Below, piece after piece: positions 35,801-43,905 of a stretch of 64,000 nt of DNA. Position 1 is the first letter of the stretch. The number at the start of each line of letters is the position of its first letter. The stretch spans positions 1 to 64,000 of the forward strand of contig NZ_JAPEMT010000003.1 of the NCBI RefSeq assembly GCF_026342435.1, read 5' to 3'. This stretch comes from Streptomyces sp. NBC_00237 (GTDB lineage Bacteria; Actinomycetota; Actinomycetes; Streptomycetales; Streptomycetaceae). A program made the position numbers and the translations under genes. The notes below the pieces were generated by a model. It made no database searches. It was given only the letters and a program-made list of their open reading frames with translations, and had not been told where the DNA came from.

Positions 35801-36125
35801 CGCGGACCAGCGCCCCGAACTGCAGCAGATCGAGCTCGTCGGGGCCCGCCTGGATCAAGTACCCCTGCGGGTGCGTGAGTACGGCTCCCGGTCCCAGGGC
35901 GCGGCGCAGTCGCAGAACGTAGTTCTGCACGGTGTTCCGGGCCCGGCCGGGGGGTTCCTCACCCCAGAGCCGCTCCGTGAGGGCGTCGACGGTCACGACC
36001 CGTCCGGCCTCCAGGAGCAGGGCCACCAGCAGGACCCGGAGCTTGGCCGCGCCGAGCGGTACCGGGACGCCGTCCCGGCGCACTTCCAGCGGGCCCAGCA
36101 GCTTGAATTCGTACCGTGTGCGCAT
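32856..36125 (-). CDS. AfsR/SARP-family regulator with NTPase and helical-repeat domains
   Basis: A 1089-aa regulator. Residues 1-95 form an OmpR-type winged helix (NTVQNYVLRLRRALG), and 100-245 the bacterial transcriptional activation domain (RLDAEELWIEAEL...GRQGEALECYREV). A proline-rich linker follows, then an NTPase with P-loop GVGGVGKTR near residue 340 and 'LLLVLDNCEHLV'. The C-terminal third is helical TPR-like. Two low-complexity stretches interrupt it: Ser-Asp/Ser-Glu repeats near 487 and eight-residue repeats near 635-695. SARP proteins activate secondary-metabolite genes, but no biosynthetic cluster lies here, so the target is unknown. Start ATG lacks a clear ribosome site. Divergent from the ricin-type lectin gene. 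Confidence 0.85.
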   Translation of the reverse strand: MRTRYEFKLLGPLEVRRDGVPVPLGAAKLRVLLVALLLEAGRVVTVDALTERLWGEEPPGRARNTVQNYVLRLRRALGPGAVLTHPQGYLIQAGPDELDLLQFGALVREGRTALGEGAPERAAVLLGKARELWRGEPLSDLPAEPVRDIVPCLVEQRLDAEELWIEAELTLGRSAAVLPQLRTLVGAHPLRERFWAQRMLALYRCGRQGEALECYREVTALLAEELGVDPGAELRLLHGRLLAADAGLGAGQGAGLSAGLGVAEPGGRGSPEPDPDPDLEPDPERPPGARPSPRPAPEPPATPARTGDLPAETTTFIGRERQVADAQRLLETSRLVCLTGVGGVGKTRLALRVAAEAAHGSPELFPDGVWLADLAPLTEPALLDRAVAAALDLRDQSARPAADAVVAHLRGRRLLLVLDNCEHLVGAVAALVLRLLRAAPGVRVLATSRERLGVPGEHVLLVPSLTLPRTGGKADPRQAGGEAESDSDSESESESEAFRLLVERAGAAAPAFRVTARNRGALAQLCHRLDGIPLAVELAAVRLGTMAAEEVRDRLDDRFRLLSVPHTRAAPTRYQQTLRGVVDWSHDLCTAGEQLLWARLSVFSGGFDLEAAEAVCGEEADDDEKGTGATAFGDTARADMPDVAGAQTPDIAGAQTPDIAGAQAPDIAGADLPDTARTNTPATARTNTPDIARADVLDLLTGLVDKSIVLVEPDHDGASPRARYRLLETLRQYGLQRLHDRDATTALRVRHCAHYRRLTARAADLWCGPDEADWLSRLDRELANVRAALDFCATRPGWAATGLEIAVNLTRTRTWFFCSTLGEGRHWLERLHGQAELVPPQLEVAAAAMKAWIAMCQGDAEATQTFMTRCRALANPAAAPAVFIEGAHAMLVAGDPASIGLLARARSGFLAVGQTGDAHMCTMLWAMAAAILGDRETAFRARDVYVAETGRAAAEYARTWALWCAGLAEERHGDPALAVAPMREALVRQHALGDRWGPVWDLETLAWAATATGHHRRAAGLLGAAHGLRQVTGVSLRGLRPFHDVHLETVERVREALGEEEYGRQWDRGTRAENCVALALELTESLVRV
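34039..34224 (-). repeat. 24-bp tandem repeats inside the SARP gene
   Basis: About seven units encode the octapeptide TPDIAGAQ and variants (APDIAGAD, LPDTARTN, TPDIARAD). The three central units are nearly identical in DNA. They form a length-variable linker in the NTPase half. Confidence 0.85.
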
Positions 36126-36275
36126 CGTGACGAGCGTACGACGCAGAGTGAGTGTCCGGGGGTGGAAAGCACGCGTGCTCCCACCGTACGGGTGACCCGG
36201 AAGTGACCGGCGCGAGAGCGCGGGCGGCGACGGTGGTGGGGCAGGAGAAACCTGCACCACCCGAAGGGACACAGC

Positions 36276-36842
36276 GTGACGAAGAAGGCGATCGGTCGAA
36301 TGGGTAACCACAGCATGGGAGTTCAGAAGGAGATCCGAAAGGGGCTGAGGCCCGCGAGGTTCGCGGCGGCGGCGACCACGGTTGCCGCGCTGGTGCTCGC
36401 CGCGCTTCCCGGTGCGAGCGCGACGGCGGAGGACGGCAGCCAGTCGCAGCGGGCGGAACAGGTGGAGGTCAAGGTCAAGGTACAGATCTTCAAGAACCGG
36501 GCCACCGGGTCCTGTCTCGACGACTCTGAGTACAACCTCCGGGCCCTGCCGTGCGGTGCCGACAACCCCCACCAGCGGTGGACGGTCTACGACAAGGGCG
36601 GTGACTTCCGGGTCCTGAAGAACGTCGCCACCGGCCGTTGCCTGGACGACAGCAACGAGGAGGGGCTGCGCACCTTCGACTGCGGCAACGGCGCCGAGCC
36701 CTACCAGCGGTGGAAGCGGCGCGGCTGGCAGGGCGGCATCGAGCTGCTGAACGAGGCCACCGGCCGGTGCCTGGACCACAGCCACGAGGGCCTGCGCACC
36801 TTCGGCTGCAACGGCGGCCAGCCGTATCAGCTCTGGTACTAG
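36276..36842 (+). CDS. Secreted ricin B-type lectin domain protein
   Basis: A 188-aa protein. After a signal peptide (FAAAATTVAALVLAALPGASATA) comes a single beta-trefoil with three QxW-like repeats (HQRWTV, YQRWKR, YQLWY), each preceded by a TGxCLDD/H motif. Such domains bind galactose or xylan-type sugars. No catalytic domain is attached. GTG start with AAGGGA upstream. The stop overlaps the convergent MerR gene's stop (shared CTAG). Confidence 0.8.
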   Translation: MTKKAIGRMGNHSMGVQKEIRKGLRPARFAAAATTVAALVLAALPGASATAEDGSQSQRAEQVEVKVKVQIFKNRATGSCLDDSEYNLRALPCGADNPHQRWTVYDKGGDFRVLKNVATGRCLDDSNEEGLRTFDCGNGAEPYQRWKRRGWQGGIELLNEATGRCLDHSHEGLRTFGCNGGQPYQLWY

Positions 36843-37576
36843 CCCTCGGTAGGGGCCGCCGGGGCCGGGACCAGGTCGAGGTACGCGTCGAGGTGGCGTC
36901 CGGCCGCCAGCATCGCCCGACTCCGGCGGTGCAGGCGGCCGTGCCACTCGGCGAGGACCTCGCCGAGCGCACCGGCGTCGCCCGCCCCGCGCAACTGCTC
37001 CGTGAACGTCCTGATCCGGTCGAGCGGGAAGCCGCCCCGTCGCAGCTGCCGGGCGACGTACGCGTCACGTACGGCCTCGGGCGGATAGCGGCGGTGCCCG
37101 GTCGCCGGATCGCGGCGCGGGTGGAGGATTCCGGCGGCCTCCCACTTGCGCAACGAGGCCGGATGCAGGCCGAGTTGACGGGCGAGCATGCCGACGGTCG
37201 GGTCGGTGCGGGCGTACGAGTCAGGGGTCGGGCCCGGGTCGGTGGTCAGCGTGCCCAGTGCGGCGGTCACCTCCGCAAGGGTGTCGCGCTCGTGCAGGAG
37301 GTCGGCGTGCGCCCGGTCCACGAGGCGGAAGAGGGTGCCGGTGTCGCCGCGACCGGCGGACCGCAGGATCTCGGCGGCGACGCCGTGCCCGTACCCGGGG
37401 CGCAGGGCGAGGAACGCCCGCAGGGCCTGGGTGTGCACGGGGGTGTAGCGCCGGTAGCCGGAAGCGCTGCGCTCGGCGGGCGGCAGGATGCCCTCGTCCT
37501 CGTAGTTGCGCACGGCCTGGGTGGACAGGCCGTGCTCACGGGCGAGATCGACGGGACGCAGTGCTCCGGGGTTCAT
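36839..37576 (-). CDS. Tandem MerR regulator (TioE type)
   Basis: A 245-aa protein with two MerR helix-turn-helix units. The first is residues 6-45 (LREHGLSTQAVRNYEDEGILPP), the second about 130-170 (LARQLGLHPASLRKWEAAGILHP), both in the same chain as in the TioE family of resistance regulators. ATG at 37576. It is divergent from the erythromycin-esterase family gene, and the space between holds matched inverted arms, so it likely controls that gene. Confidence 0.8.
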   Translation of the reverse strand: MNPGALRPVDLAREHGLSTQAVRNYEDEGILPPAERSASGYRRYTPVHTQALRAFLALRPGYGHGVAAEILRSAGRGDTGTLFRLVDRAHADLLHERDTLAEVTAALGTLTTDPGPTPDSYARTDPTVGMLARQLGLHPASLRKWEAAGILHPRRDPATGHRRYPPEAVRDAYVARQLRRGGFPLDRIRTFTEQLRGAGDAGALGEVLAEWHGRLHRRSRAMLAAGRHLDAYLDLVPAPAAPTEG

Positions 37577-37607
37577 GGGTCCATTGTCGCCCGGGCGTGA
37601 CCTCTGT

Positions 37608-37668
37608 TTGAAGGTTGAGGGGGTGTGTACCTTGCAGTTGCGGTGAAAAGTCTCAACCGAACCTTCAA
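37608..37668. promoter_or_regulatory. MerR-type operator between tandem MerR gene and esterase gene
   Basis: TTGAAGGTTGAG (37608-37619) is mirrored by CTCAACC (37652-37658) and AACCTTCAA (37660-37668). The arms lie 32 bases apart over the divergent promoters. A MerR protein acting across such arms would link control of both genes. Confidence 0.6.
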
Positions 37669-37745
37669 GGATACGGTAGAAGGCAGAAGCGGTGCCCCGA
37701 AGCCGCCGCCCCCGCTCCCTCTCGGCATCCCTGAAGGGAACCCCC

Positions 37746-39089
37746 ATGCCCGCACCCCTCCACTCCCTCGGCCTCCACTTCGGCGACGACGCGGAGCAAC
37801 TCGCTTTCGCCGCAGACCAGTTGCTCGCCTCCTTTCCTCGCTCGCCGCTCCTCCTCGGCCTCGGCGAGCCCACCCACGGGGCGGAACAGTTCCTGGAGCT
37901 GCGCAACGACCTCTTCTTCCACCTCGTACGCCACCACGGCTACCGAGCGATCGCGATCGAGAGCGACTGCCTGGCCGCTGCGGTCGTCGACGACCACGTG
38001 ACCACCGGCGCAGGAGACCTCGACGAGGTCCTCGCCACCGGCATCACCCACCGCTTCGGCGGCCTCGCGGCCAACCGCGACCTCGTGGTCCGCCTGCGGG
38101 AGTACAACACCGGGCTCCCGCCCGCCGAGCAGGTGCGGTTCCACGGCTTCGACGGGCCGCTCGACATCGGCCTGACCCCGAGCCCCCGCGCCGCCCTGCT
38201 CGCCGCCCACGCCCACCTGGCCGCCCGCCTCCCCGCCCATCGCGTACCGTACGACGCCGACGAGCTGCGCGAACTCCTCGGCGACGACGCTCCGTGGGCC
38301 GACGCGGAAGCGCTGAAGGACCCGGCGCGTTCGATCGGCGGCACCGAGCGTGCGGGGGCGCTGCGGGTCGCCGCCGCCGACGTACTGGCGGTGTACGAGA
38401 CGGAACTCCCGACGCTCCGCCCGCAGCGGGCCGTCACCCGGGAGCCCGCCGGGGTCGTCACGGCCGTCACCCGGGAGCCCGCCGGGGACGTCACCGCCGC
38501 CACCGCTTTCGACCGCGCGTACACGCAGGCCCGCACCGCACGAGGGCTCCTGCGCTACCACGCGGCGATGGCCTCCACCGTGCCCGACCGGATCGCGGTC
38601 ATGCTCGGCATCCGGGACGCGATGATGGCCGAGAACCTCCTCGCTCTCGCGGCCGCCCAGCGAAGCCCCAGCCTGGTCTTCGCCCACAACACGCACCTCC
38701 AGCGCACCCGGTGCGGCATGAACTTCCTGGGGGAGCAGCGCTGGTGGGGCGCCGGAGCCCTGGTCGCCGCTTCCGCGATCGGCGACCGGTACGCCTTCGT
38801 GGCGGCGGACTCCACCCCGGAGGCGGCAGCGGCGTGCGCGCCCTCCTGGGCCGATCCCTCGGACGCCGCCCAGCCCGACGGCGAGACCTTCCAGCAGGCG
38901 CTGGCGGACGCGAGCCCGGCCCGCGCCTTCTTCCCCGCCGCGCCGCTCGCCGCCCACCCGGGCGTCCCGGACCTGAGGGCCCCCGGCAGCTGGTGGTACG
39001 CCCCGCTCGACCCGGCCGACCTGCACGCCATGGACGCCGTCGCCTTCGTAGGCCCGCTCAGGGAAGAAAACAGCCTCTCGCTCGGCTGA
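37746..39089 (+). CDS. Erythromycin esterase family hydrolase
   Basis: A 447-aa protein of the erythromycin-esterase fold family. It has the family markers 'GLGEPTHGAEQF' (the Glu-His active-site pair), 'AIAIESDC' and 'VFAHNTHLQR'. True Ere enzymes open macrolide lactones by hydrolysis, but many actinobacterial relatives have unknown substrates. ATG at 37746 after GAAGGGAAC. A nine-residue segment (VTREPAGVV / VTREPAGDV) is duplicated near residue 235. Position next to a tandem MerR regulator suggests a drug-inducible resistance pair. Confidence 0.8.
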   Translation: MPAPLHSLGLHFGDDAEQLAFAADQLLASFPRSPLLLGLGEPTHGAEQFLELRNDLFFHLVRHHGYRAIAIESDCLAAAVVDDHVTTGAGDLDEVLATGITHRFGGLAANRDLVVRLREYNTGLPPAEQVRFHGFDGPLDIGLTPSPRAALLAAHAHLAARLPAHRVPYDADELRELLGDDAPWADAEALKDPARSIGGTERAGALRVAAADVLAVYETELPTLRPQRAVTREPAGVVTAVTREPAGDVTAATAFDRAYTQARTARGLLRYHAAMASTVPDRIAVMLGIRDAMMAENLLALAAAQRSPSLVFAHNTHLQRTRCGMNFLGEQRWWGAGALVAASAIGDRYAFVAADSTPEAAAACAPSWADPSDAAQPDGETFQQALADASPARAFFPAAPLAAHPGVPDLRAPGSWWYAPLDPADLHAMDAVAFVGPLREENSLSLG

Positions 39090-39096
39090 CACAGGT

Positions 39097-39477
39097 ATGA
39101 CGACACCTCACGGCAAGGGGCCCCAGGGCCAGGGATCGCAGGGCCGGCGGCCTCAAGGTCACCGCATCACCGTCGAGCAGGGCACGACGCACGTCCGTGT
39201 CGTACGGGACGGACAGACCCTCGCGGAGAGCCGCCGCCCGCTCCTCCTGCACGAAACGGGCCTGCCCGTCCGCTACTACCTCCCGCCCGACGACGTACGC
39301 ACCGAACTCCTCACCCCCTCCGACACCTCGACCCACTGCCCCTTCAAGGGCGACGCGTCGTACTGGTCGGTGCCGGGAGCGGCGGACCTGGTGTGGGCCT
39401 ACCAGGACCCGAAGCCCGAAGTCGCCCAGATCAAGGGCCACTTGTGCTTCTACGAGACGGAGGTCGTGACCGGCTGA
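39097..39477 (+). CDS. DUF427 family protein
   Basis: A 126-aa DUF427 protein with the family pattern 'LLLHETGLPVRYYLPPDDV', 'THCPFKGDASYWS' and 'IKGHLCFY' near the end. The family forms a small beta barrel of unknown activity. It begins eight bases after the esterase stop and is probably cotranscribed. Ends before a strong terminator. Confidence 0.85.
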   Translation: MTTPHGKGPQGQGSQGRRPQGHRITVEQGTTHVRVVRDGQTLAESRRPLLLHETGLPVRYYLPPDDVRTELLTPSDTSTHCPFKGDASYWSVPGAADLVWAYQDPKPEVAQIKGHLCFYETEVVTG

Positions 39478-39522
39478 CCCAAGCGACCTGCCGACCTCCG
39501 TCACAGACGAACAACAGACGAA

Positions 39523-39557
39523 CAGAGGGCCTCCCGGTGGATTCGGGAGGCCCTCTG
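39523..39557. terminator. Bidirectional 14-bp perfect hairpin
   Basis: Exact 14-bp arms (39523-39536 / 39544-39557), 7-nt loop, between convergent DUF427 and chaplin genes. Confidence 0.9.
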
Positions 39558-39614
39558 TGTCAGCTGTGCCAGACGTGTCCGAAGTGTGAGACGTGCTAGC
39601 TATGCCACACTTGG

Positions 39615-39860
39615 TCAGCTGTTGGACGACTCGTTGCCGAAGGCCGGGTTCAGCGCGCCGATGACGTTGACGGTGTTGCCCGTGGCGTTCACCGGGACGT
39701 GGATCGGTGCCTGGACCAGGTTGCCGGAGACGACGCCGGGGGAGTTGGTGGCCTTGCCGTTGGCGTCGGAGCCGCTGTGCGCGGCGGCGGCGCCCGCACC
39801 GGCGGCGATCATCCCACCGGCGACCATGGTGACGGCAACGGCCTTGTTGAGCTTGTTCAT
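39615..39860 (-). CDS. chpE: Short chaplin, ChpE type
   Basis: An 81-aa secreted chaplin. Signal peptide (VTMVAGGMIAAGAGAAAA) is followed by one chaplin domain (SGNLVQAPIHVPVNATGN, NTVNVIGALNPAFGN). The two cysteines of most chaplins are absent, as in ChpE. Chaplins assemble into amyloid-like films that let aerial hyphae break the surface. ATG at 39860 with GGAGGAA upstream. Confidence 0.85.
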   Translation of the reverse strand: MNKLNKAVAVTMVAGGMIAAGAGAAAAHSGSDANGKATNSPGVVSGNLVQAPIHVPVNATGNTVNVIGALNPAFGNESSNS

Positions 39861-40049
39861 GGGGGGTTCCTCCTGGTTACTTCTGCGGCCAGCCAGCCGC
39901 AGCACACAGGGAAGAACGCGCGAAGTCCCCTGAGGACACGCACGTGAGGACACGCACTTTCCGCCCCCGCTCCGCACCGCTTTCGAGATCGTCCGTCACG
40001 AGCGGCGCCGAAGCAGGGTCGGGTGACGGTGCGTCAGTAGGGGCCCTGG

Positions 40050-41003
40050 TCAGTCGTTCTTGTCGTACCTGGCCGCCATCGTCCGGAAGACCTCCCTCGG
40101 TTCCCACTCGCCGTCGTCGTCCTCGCGCAGGACACGTACCACGCCGTACGAGCCGAGGGCGTCCGCGCCGGTCCTCGCATAGCTCGCGAACGTGAACCAG
40201 AGGGCGGTGTCGATCCCCTCCTCCTCGAAGACGTCGGACAACTCGCCGAAGTACCGGGCCTGTTCACCCTCGTCGGGCACGGCGTCGGCCGGGACCTGCC
40301 AGGCCATGCCGCCCCGGTCGGCCGCACCCCGGTAGGCGCAGGTGCCGAACTCCGTGACGGCCACCGGTTTGCCGTGCGCGTGATGGGCGCGCACCTCGGC
40401 GCGGAAGTTCTCCGCGTTGTACGAAGCCCGGTAGGCGTCGACGCCTACCACGTCGAAGGGGGCCCAGTCGACGGACTCCCAGGGCCCGGACGCGTACGTG
40501 ATCCGCCCCCCGAAGTGCGCACGCACCGTGGCGGCGACCCGGCTCAGGAACTCGTTGAGCCGCTCCTGCACGGGCCCCAGCGACATCCACCACTCCATGT
40601 CGGCCTCGGCCATGCTCCGGAGCCGTTCGCCGTAACTGCCGCCCGGCAGGAAGCCCTCGCCGAACGCGCTCAGCTCGCACCCGGCGACGAACACCACCTC
40701 CGCGCCCGTCTTCCGCACCTCCTCGGCCCGGCGGGCGCAGTCGGCGAAGAAGGGGAGCAGGTCGTCGGCGGGCAGGTCGACGGGGAAGGGGGCGAACCAG
40801 ACCTCAAGCCCGGCCTCGGCGGCGAGCCGGGCGGCGGTGCTCAGCCGCTCGGGCTCGCGGCCCGAGATCCGTACGGCATCGCAGTGCAGCTCACCCGCGA
40901 GCACGGTCATGTCGCGCCGGACCGCGTCGACGGTGAAGACCGGGCGGGACAGCTCCGCGCCCGGCAGGAAACCGGTGTCGTAGTTGAGACCTCGTGCGCG
41001 CAT
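40050..41003 (-). CDS. TIM-barrel glycosidase-like protein
   Basis: A 317-aa protein. It starts MRARGLNYDTGFLPG and shows alternating strand/helix segments of a TIM barrel, with 'VVFVAGCELSAFGEG' (possible acid Glu), 'VDWAPFDVVGVDAYR' and 'VAVTEFGTCAYRGA' (Glu in the position of a GH nucleophile), then 'ALWFTFASY'. I place it with clan GH-A-like proteins, without a substrate. No signal peptide, so it acts in the cytoplasm. GGAGGAG eight bases before the ATG. Confidence 0.6.
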   Translation of the reverse strand: MRARGLNYDTGFLPGAELSRPVFTVDAVRRDMTVLAGELHCDAVRISGREPERLSTAARLAAEAGLEVWFAPFPVDLPADDLLPFFADCARRAEEVRKTGAEVVFVAGCELSAFGEGFLPGGSYGERLRSMAEADMEWWMSLGPVQERLNEFLSRVAATVRAHFGGRITYASGPWESVDWAPFDVVGVDAYRASYNAENFRAEVRAHHAHGKPVAVTEFGTCAYRGAADRGGMAWQVPADAVPDEGEQARYFGELSDVFEEEGIDTALWFTFASYARTGADALGSYGVVRVLREDDDGEWEPREVFRTMAARYDKND

Positions 41004-41184
41004 AGTGGGGGCTCCTCCCGCACGGTAGACGGTGCCCGCACCGTGGGCGGAGCCGGACCCCTCGGTGAGTTCCCGTCCGCACAACGGGAGGCCCCGCCGC
41101 CGTGTTTTGTCGGCTTTCGGCCCTGTCGCCCAGGTGGCGTAATACAGGTCGTTCAGTGCCACTGGTGTTCCCTACCGTGACTGA

Positions 41185-42207
41185 ATGACCGTCACTTCAT
41201 CGGCCTCGGCCGTCTCCTGTCGAGTCGTCAGCCGCGCCGTCATCGGTGGTGTCGCGTTGCTGCTCCTGCTGCCCGCGCAGTCCGGGTTACTGACGACGCG
41301 GGCAGCAGCGGCCCCGGCCTCCGGCAGTCCCGGCTCCGGCAGTCCCGGGCTCGCGGCGGCCGTCCCCTCCCGGGCCGCCCTCGCCAAGAAGGTGTCCGCG
41401 CGTGCCTGGATCGTCGCGGACGCCCGTACCGGCCAGGTGCTGGCCGCGCACAACCCGCACGCGAAGCTGCCCCCGGCCAGCACCCTCAAGACCCTCTTCG
41501 CGCTGACCGCCCTGCCCCGCGTGCCCGGCACGGCGCTGCGCAAGGTCAGCAAGAAGGACCTGGCGGGTGTCGGCGAGGGCAGCAGCGTGGTGGGAGTGAA
41601 GGCGGGCCGCACCTACCGGGCGGCGGACCTGTGGCGCGGCACCTTCCTGCGCTCCGGCAACGACGCCGTACACGTACTGGCCGCCATGAACGGCGGCTGG
41701 AAGTCGACCGTCACCCAGATGCAGTCCACGGCGCGCGCCCTGGGCGCCCGCGACACGCGGGTCGTCTCGGCCGACGGCTACGACGCCCCCGGCCAGTACT
41801 CGACGGCGTACGACCTGGCACTCTTCGGCCGTGCCGGGCTGAAGAACAAGCAGTTCGCCCAGTTCGCCGCCACCGCGAACGCCCGCTTCCCCGACCGGAC
41901 CCGCTCCGACGGCAGCCACCTCTCCTCCTACCCCATCCAGAACACCAACCGCCTGCTCACCGGGGCCAACGGCATCGGCCGCTACCGGGGCATCGCGGGC
42001 ATCAAGAACGGCTACACCAGCAATGCGGGCAACACCCTGATCGCCGCCGCCAAACGCGGCGACCGCACACTGATCGTCACCGTCCTCAACCCCCAGCAGG
42101 GCAACGGCCTGACGGTCTACCGCGAGGCCCGCGCCCTCCTCGACTGGGGCTTCAGGGCGGCCGGCCACGTCAAACCCCTCGGCACCCTCAACCAGCCCAC
42201 CGACTAG
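41185..42207 (+). CDS. D-alanyl-D-alanine carboxypeptidase (S11)
   Basis: A 340-aa penicillin-binding protein of the S11 family. Signal peptide at residues 15-43. Active-site motifs: STLK near residue 100 (SxxK), SGN near 156 (SxN), and KNG in 'GIKNGYTSNAGN' near 274, a variant of KTG. It trims terminal D-Ala from peptidoglycan stem peptides outside the membrane. No C-terminal membrane anchor helix is evident. The promoter gap to the divergent TIM-barrel gene is 180 nt. Confidence 0.85.
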   Translation: MTVTSSASAVSCRVVSRAVIGGVALLLLLPAQSGLLTTRAAAAPASGSPGSGSPGLAAAVPSRAALAKKVSARAWIVADARTGQVLAAHNPHAKLPPASTLKTLFALTALPRVPGTALRKVSKKDLAGVGEGSSVVGVKAGRTYRAADLWRGTFLRSGNDAVHVLAAMNGGWKSTVTQMQSTARALGARDTRVVSADGYDAPGQYSTAYDLALFGRAGLKNKQFAQFAATANARFPDRTRSDGSHLSSYPIQNTNRLLTGANGIGRYRGIAGIKNGYTSNAGNTLIAAAKRGDRTLIVTVLNPQQGNGLTVYREARALLDWGFRAAGHVKPLGTLNQPTD

Positions 42208-42278
42208 CCGACCACCGGGACGGCCCCCGTACCATCGAACCCACTGTTGAAAGCGGAACCACCCACGAGGGGCACGTC

Positions 42279-43271
42279 ATGAGCAACGCCGAGAAGGACC
42301 CCGCAGCGATCCTGTGCGAGACCGGGTCCGACGGCGAGGGTCCCGCGGCCCCCAAGCCCGCAGCCCCCAAGGTCGACGTCCTCACCCCTCGGGACGTCCC
42401 GCTCGGCGGCCCGAGGGCCATGACGGTACGTCGTACGCTCCCGCAGCGCGCCCGCTCCCTGATCGGCGCCTGGTGCTTCGCCGACCACTACGGCCCCGAC
42501 GACGTGGCCACGTCCGGCGGCATGGACGTGGCACCCCACCCCCACACCGGCCTCTCGACCGTCTCCTGGCTCTTCACCGGCGAGATCGAACACCGCGACA
42601 GCCTCGGCACGCACGCCTTCGTACGCCCCGGCGAACTGAACCTCATGACGGGCGGCCGGGGCATCAGCCACTCCGAGGTCTCCACCCCGGACACCACCAC
42701 CCTGCACGGCGTCCAGCTCTGGGTCGCCCTCCCGGAGTCCCACCGCGACACGCCCCCCGACTTCCACCACTACGCCCCGGCCCCGGTCCACGTCGACGGA
42801 GCCGAAATCCGCGTGTTCCTCGGCTCGTTGGCAGGATCCATCTCCCCCGTCCCGACCTTCACCCCTCTCCTCGGCGCCGAGATCCTCCTCCCCGCCCACA
42901 GCACCCTCACTCTCCCCCTGGACCCCGCCTTCGAACACGGCCTCCTCGTCGACCAGGGCCCGGTCACCTTCTGCGGCACCCTCCTCGCCCGCTCCGAACT
43001 CGGCCACCTGCCCCCGGGAACCCCCACCCTGACCCTGACCAACGCATCGGACGACACCGCCCGCACGATCCTGCTGGGCGGCACGCCGTTCGGCGAGCAG
43101 ATCATCATGTGGTGGAACTTCGTGGGCCGTACCACGGAGGACATCGCCCGGGCCCGCGCCGACTGGGCGACGGGTGACCGGTTCGGCGAGGTCAAGGGCT
43201 ACGACGGCGCTCCGCTGCCCGCGCCGGAACTGCCGAACGTACCGCTGAAACCTCGGGGGAACGCGCGCTGA
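42279..43271 (+). CDS. Pirin family protein
   Basis: A 330-aa bicupin with the pirin signature 'HPHTGLSTVSWLFTGEIEHRDS' split around the metal ligands, then 'GRGISHSE'. Pirins bind iron; some oxidise quercetin and others act on redox-sensing or metabolism. GAGGGG seven bases before the ATG at 42279. The stop comes just before the convergent GerMN gene. Confidence 0.9.
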   Translation: MSNAEKDPAAILCETGSDGEGPAAPKPAAPKVDVLTPRDVPLGGPRAMTVRRTLPQRARSLIGAWCFADHYGPDDVATSGGMDVAPHPHTGLSTVSWLFTGEIEHRDSLGTHAFVRPGELNLMTGGRGISHSEVSTPDTTTLHGVQLWVALPESHRDTPPDFHHYAPAPVHVDGAEIRVFLGSLAGSISPVPTFTPLLGAEILLPAHSTLTLPLDPAFEHGLLVDQGPVTFCGTLLARSELGHLPPGTPTLTLTNASDDTARTILLGGTPFGEQIIMWWNFVGRTTEDIARARADWATGDRFGEVKGYDGAPLPAPELPNVPLKPRGNAR

Positions 43272-43308
43272 GTCCGCGGCGACGGCCTGGTGGGGGCGCG
43301 AGTTCCTG

Positions 43309-43905
43309 TCAGTTGGTGCTGACCGGCACGGCGTTGTTGTTCGGCCCGCACCGCACCGTCCAGGGAGTGGGCGACCGCACCAGGCTCTCGTGGATGCGGA
43401 TGTCGATCTGTGTGGGGCCCTTCGCGCCGGGGACCTGGGCGTGGGCGGCGGTGCAGGCGATCTGGCTGACGGCGTTGATGTCGAGGTCGCCGGTGCTGAC
43501 GGAGACGGGCACGAAGACGTCCACCGACCCGGTCCCTGCGGTGGCGGTGAGCTGGCCGCCCATGGGGGGAATCCGGGTGACGAGGCCGCGCTGGCGTTCG
43601 GCGGGCGTGGGGCCTTCGAGCAGGAGGTCCAGGGCGTGCTGCGGGCTGAGCGGCCGGTCGGTGGGGCGGGTCACGGCCCGGATGCCGTTCGGCCCGGAGA
43701 AGTACAGGCGTACGGAGCGCGCTTCGGTGCCCGGCTGCGGAATGCCCGAGGCGGGGGCCCCGGCGGCGACCGGCGGGGTGGCGCTGATGCCGCACCCCGT
43801 GAGCACGACGGCGAGCAGGCACCCCGCGCCCACCCCCGCACCCAGCCTGCCGGGGGTCCTGCGGCCGGGGGCTGCGGCGGTGGGCCGGGGGCTTCGGCTG
43901 TTCAT
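43309..43905 (-). CDS. GerMN-domain lipoprotein of a two-component operon
   Basis: A 198-aa lipoprotein. The signal ends with the lipobox VLTGC near residue 38. A GerMN (sporulation/germination) domain follows: 'SVRLYFSGPNGIRAVTR', 'HALDLLLEGPTPAERQRGL', 'VDVFVPV'. Its ATG overlaps the kinase stop (ATGA). Lipoproteins encoded with actinobacterial sensor kinases often modulate the sensor at the membrane, which is the likely role here. Confidence 0.8.
   Translation of the reverse strand: MNSRSPRPTAAAPGRRTPGRLGAGVGAGCLLAVVLTGCGISATPPVAAGAPASGIPQPGTEARSVRLYFSGPNGIRAVTRPTDRPLSPQHALDLLLEGPTPAERQRGLVTRIPPMGGQLTATAGTGSVDVFVPVSVSTGDLDINAVSQIACTAAHAQVPGAKGPTQIDIRIHESLVRSPTPWTVRCGPNNNAVPVSTN

Noticed and set aside
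32856..36125. SARP regulator as the pathway switch of a local antibiotic cluster
   Set aside because: No polyketide, peptide or other biosynthetic genes are adjacent; neighbours are unrelated single genes.
33462..36206. 914-aa plus-strand open frame
   Set aside because: Antisense shadow of the SARP gene; no recognisable motif and no ribosome site.
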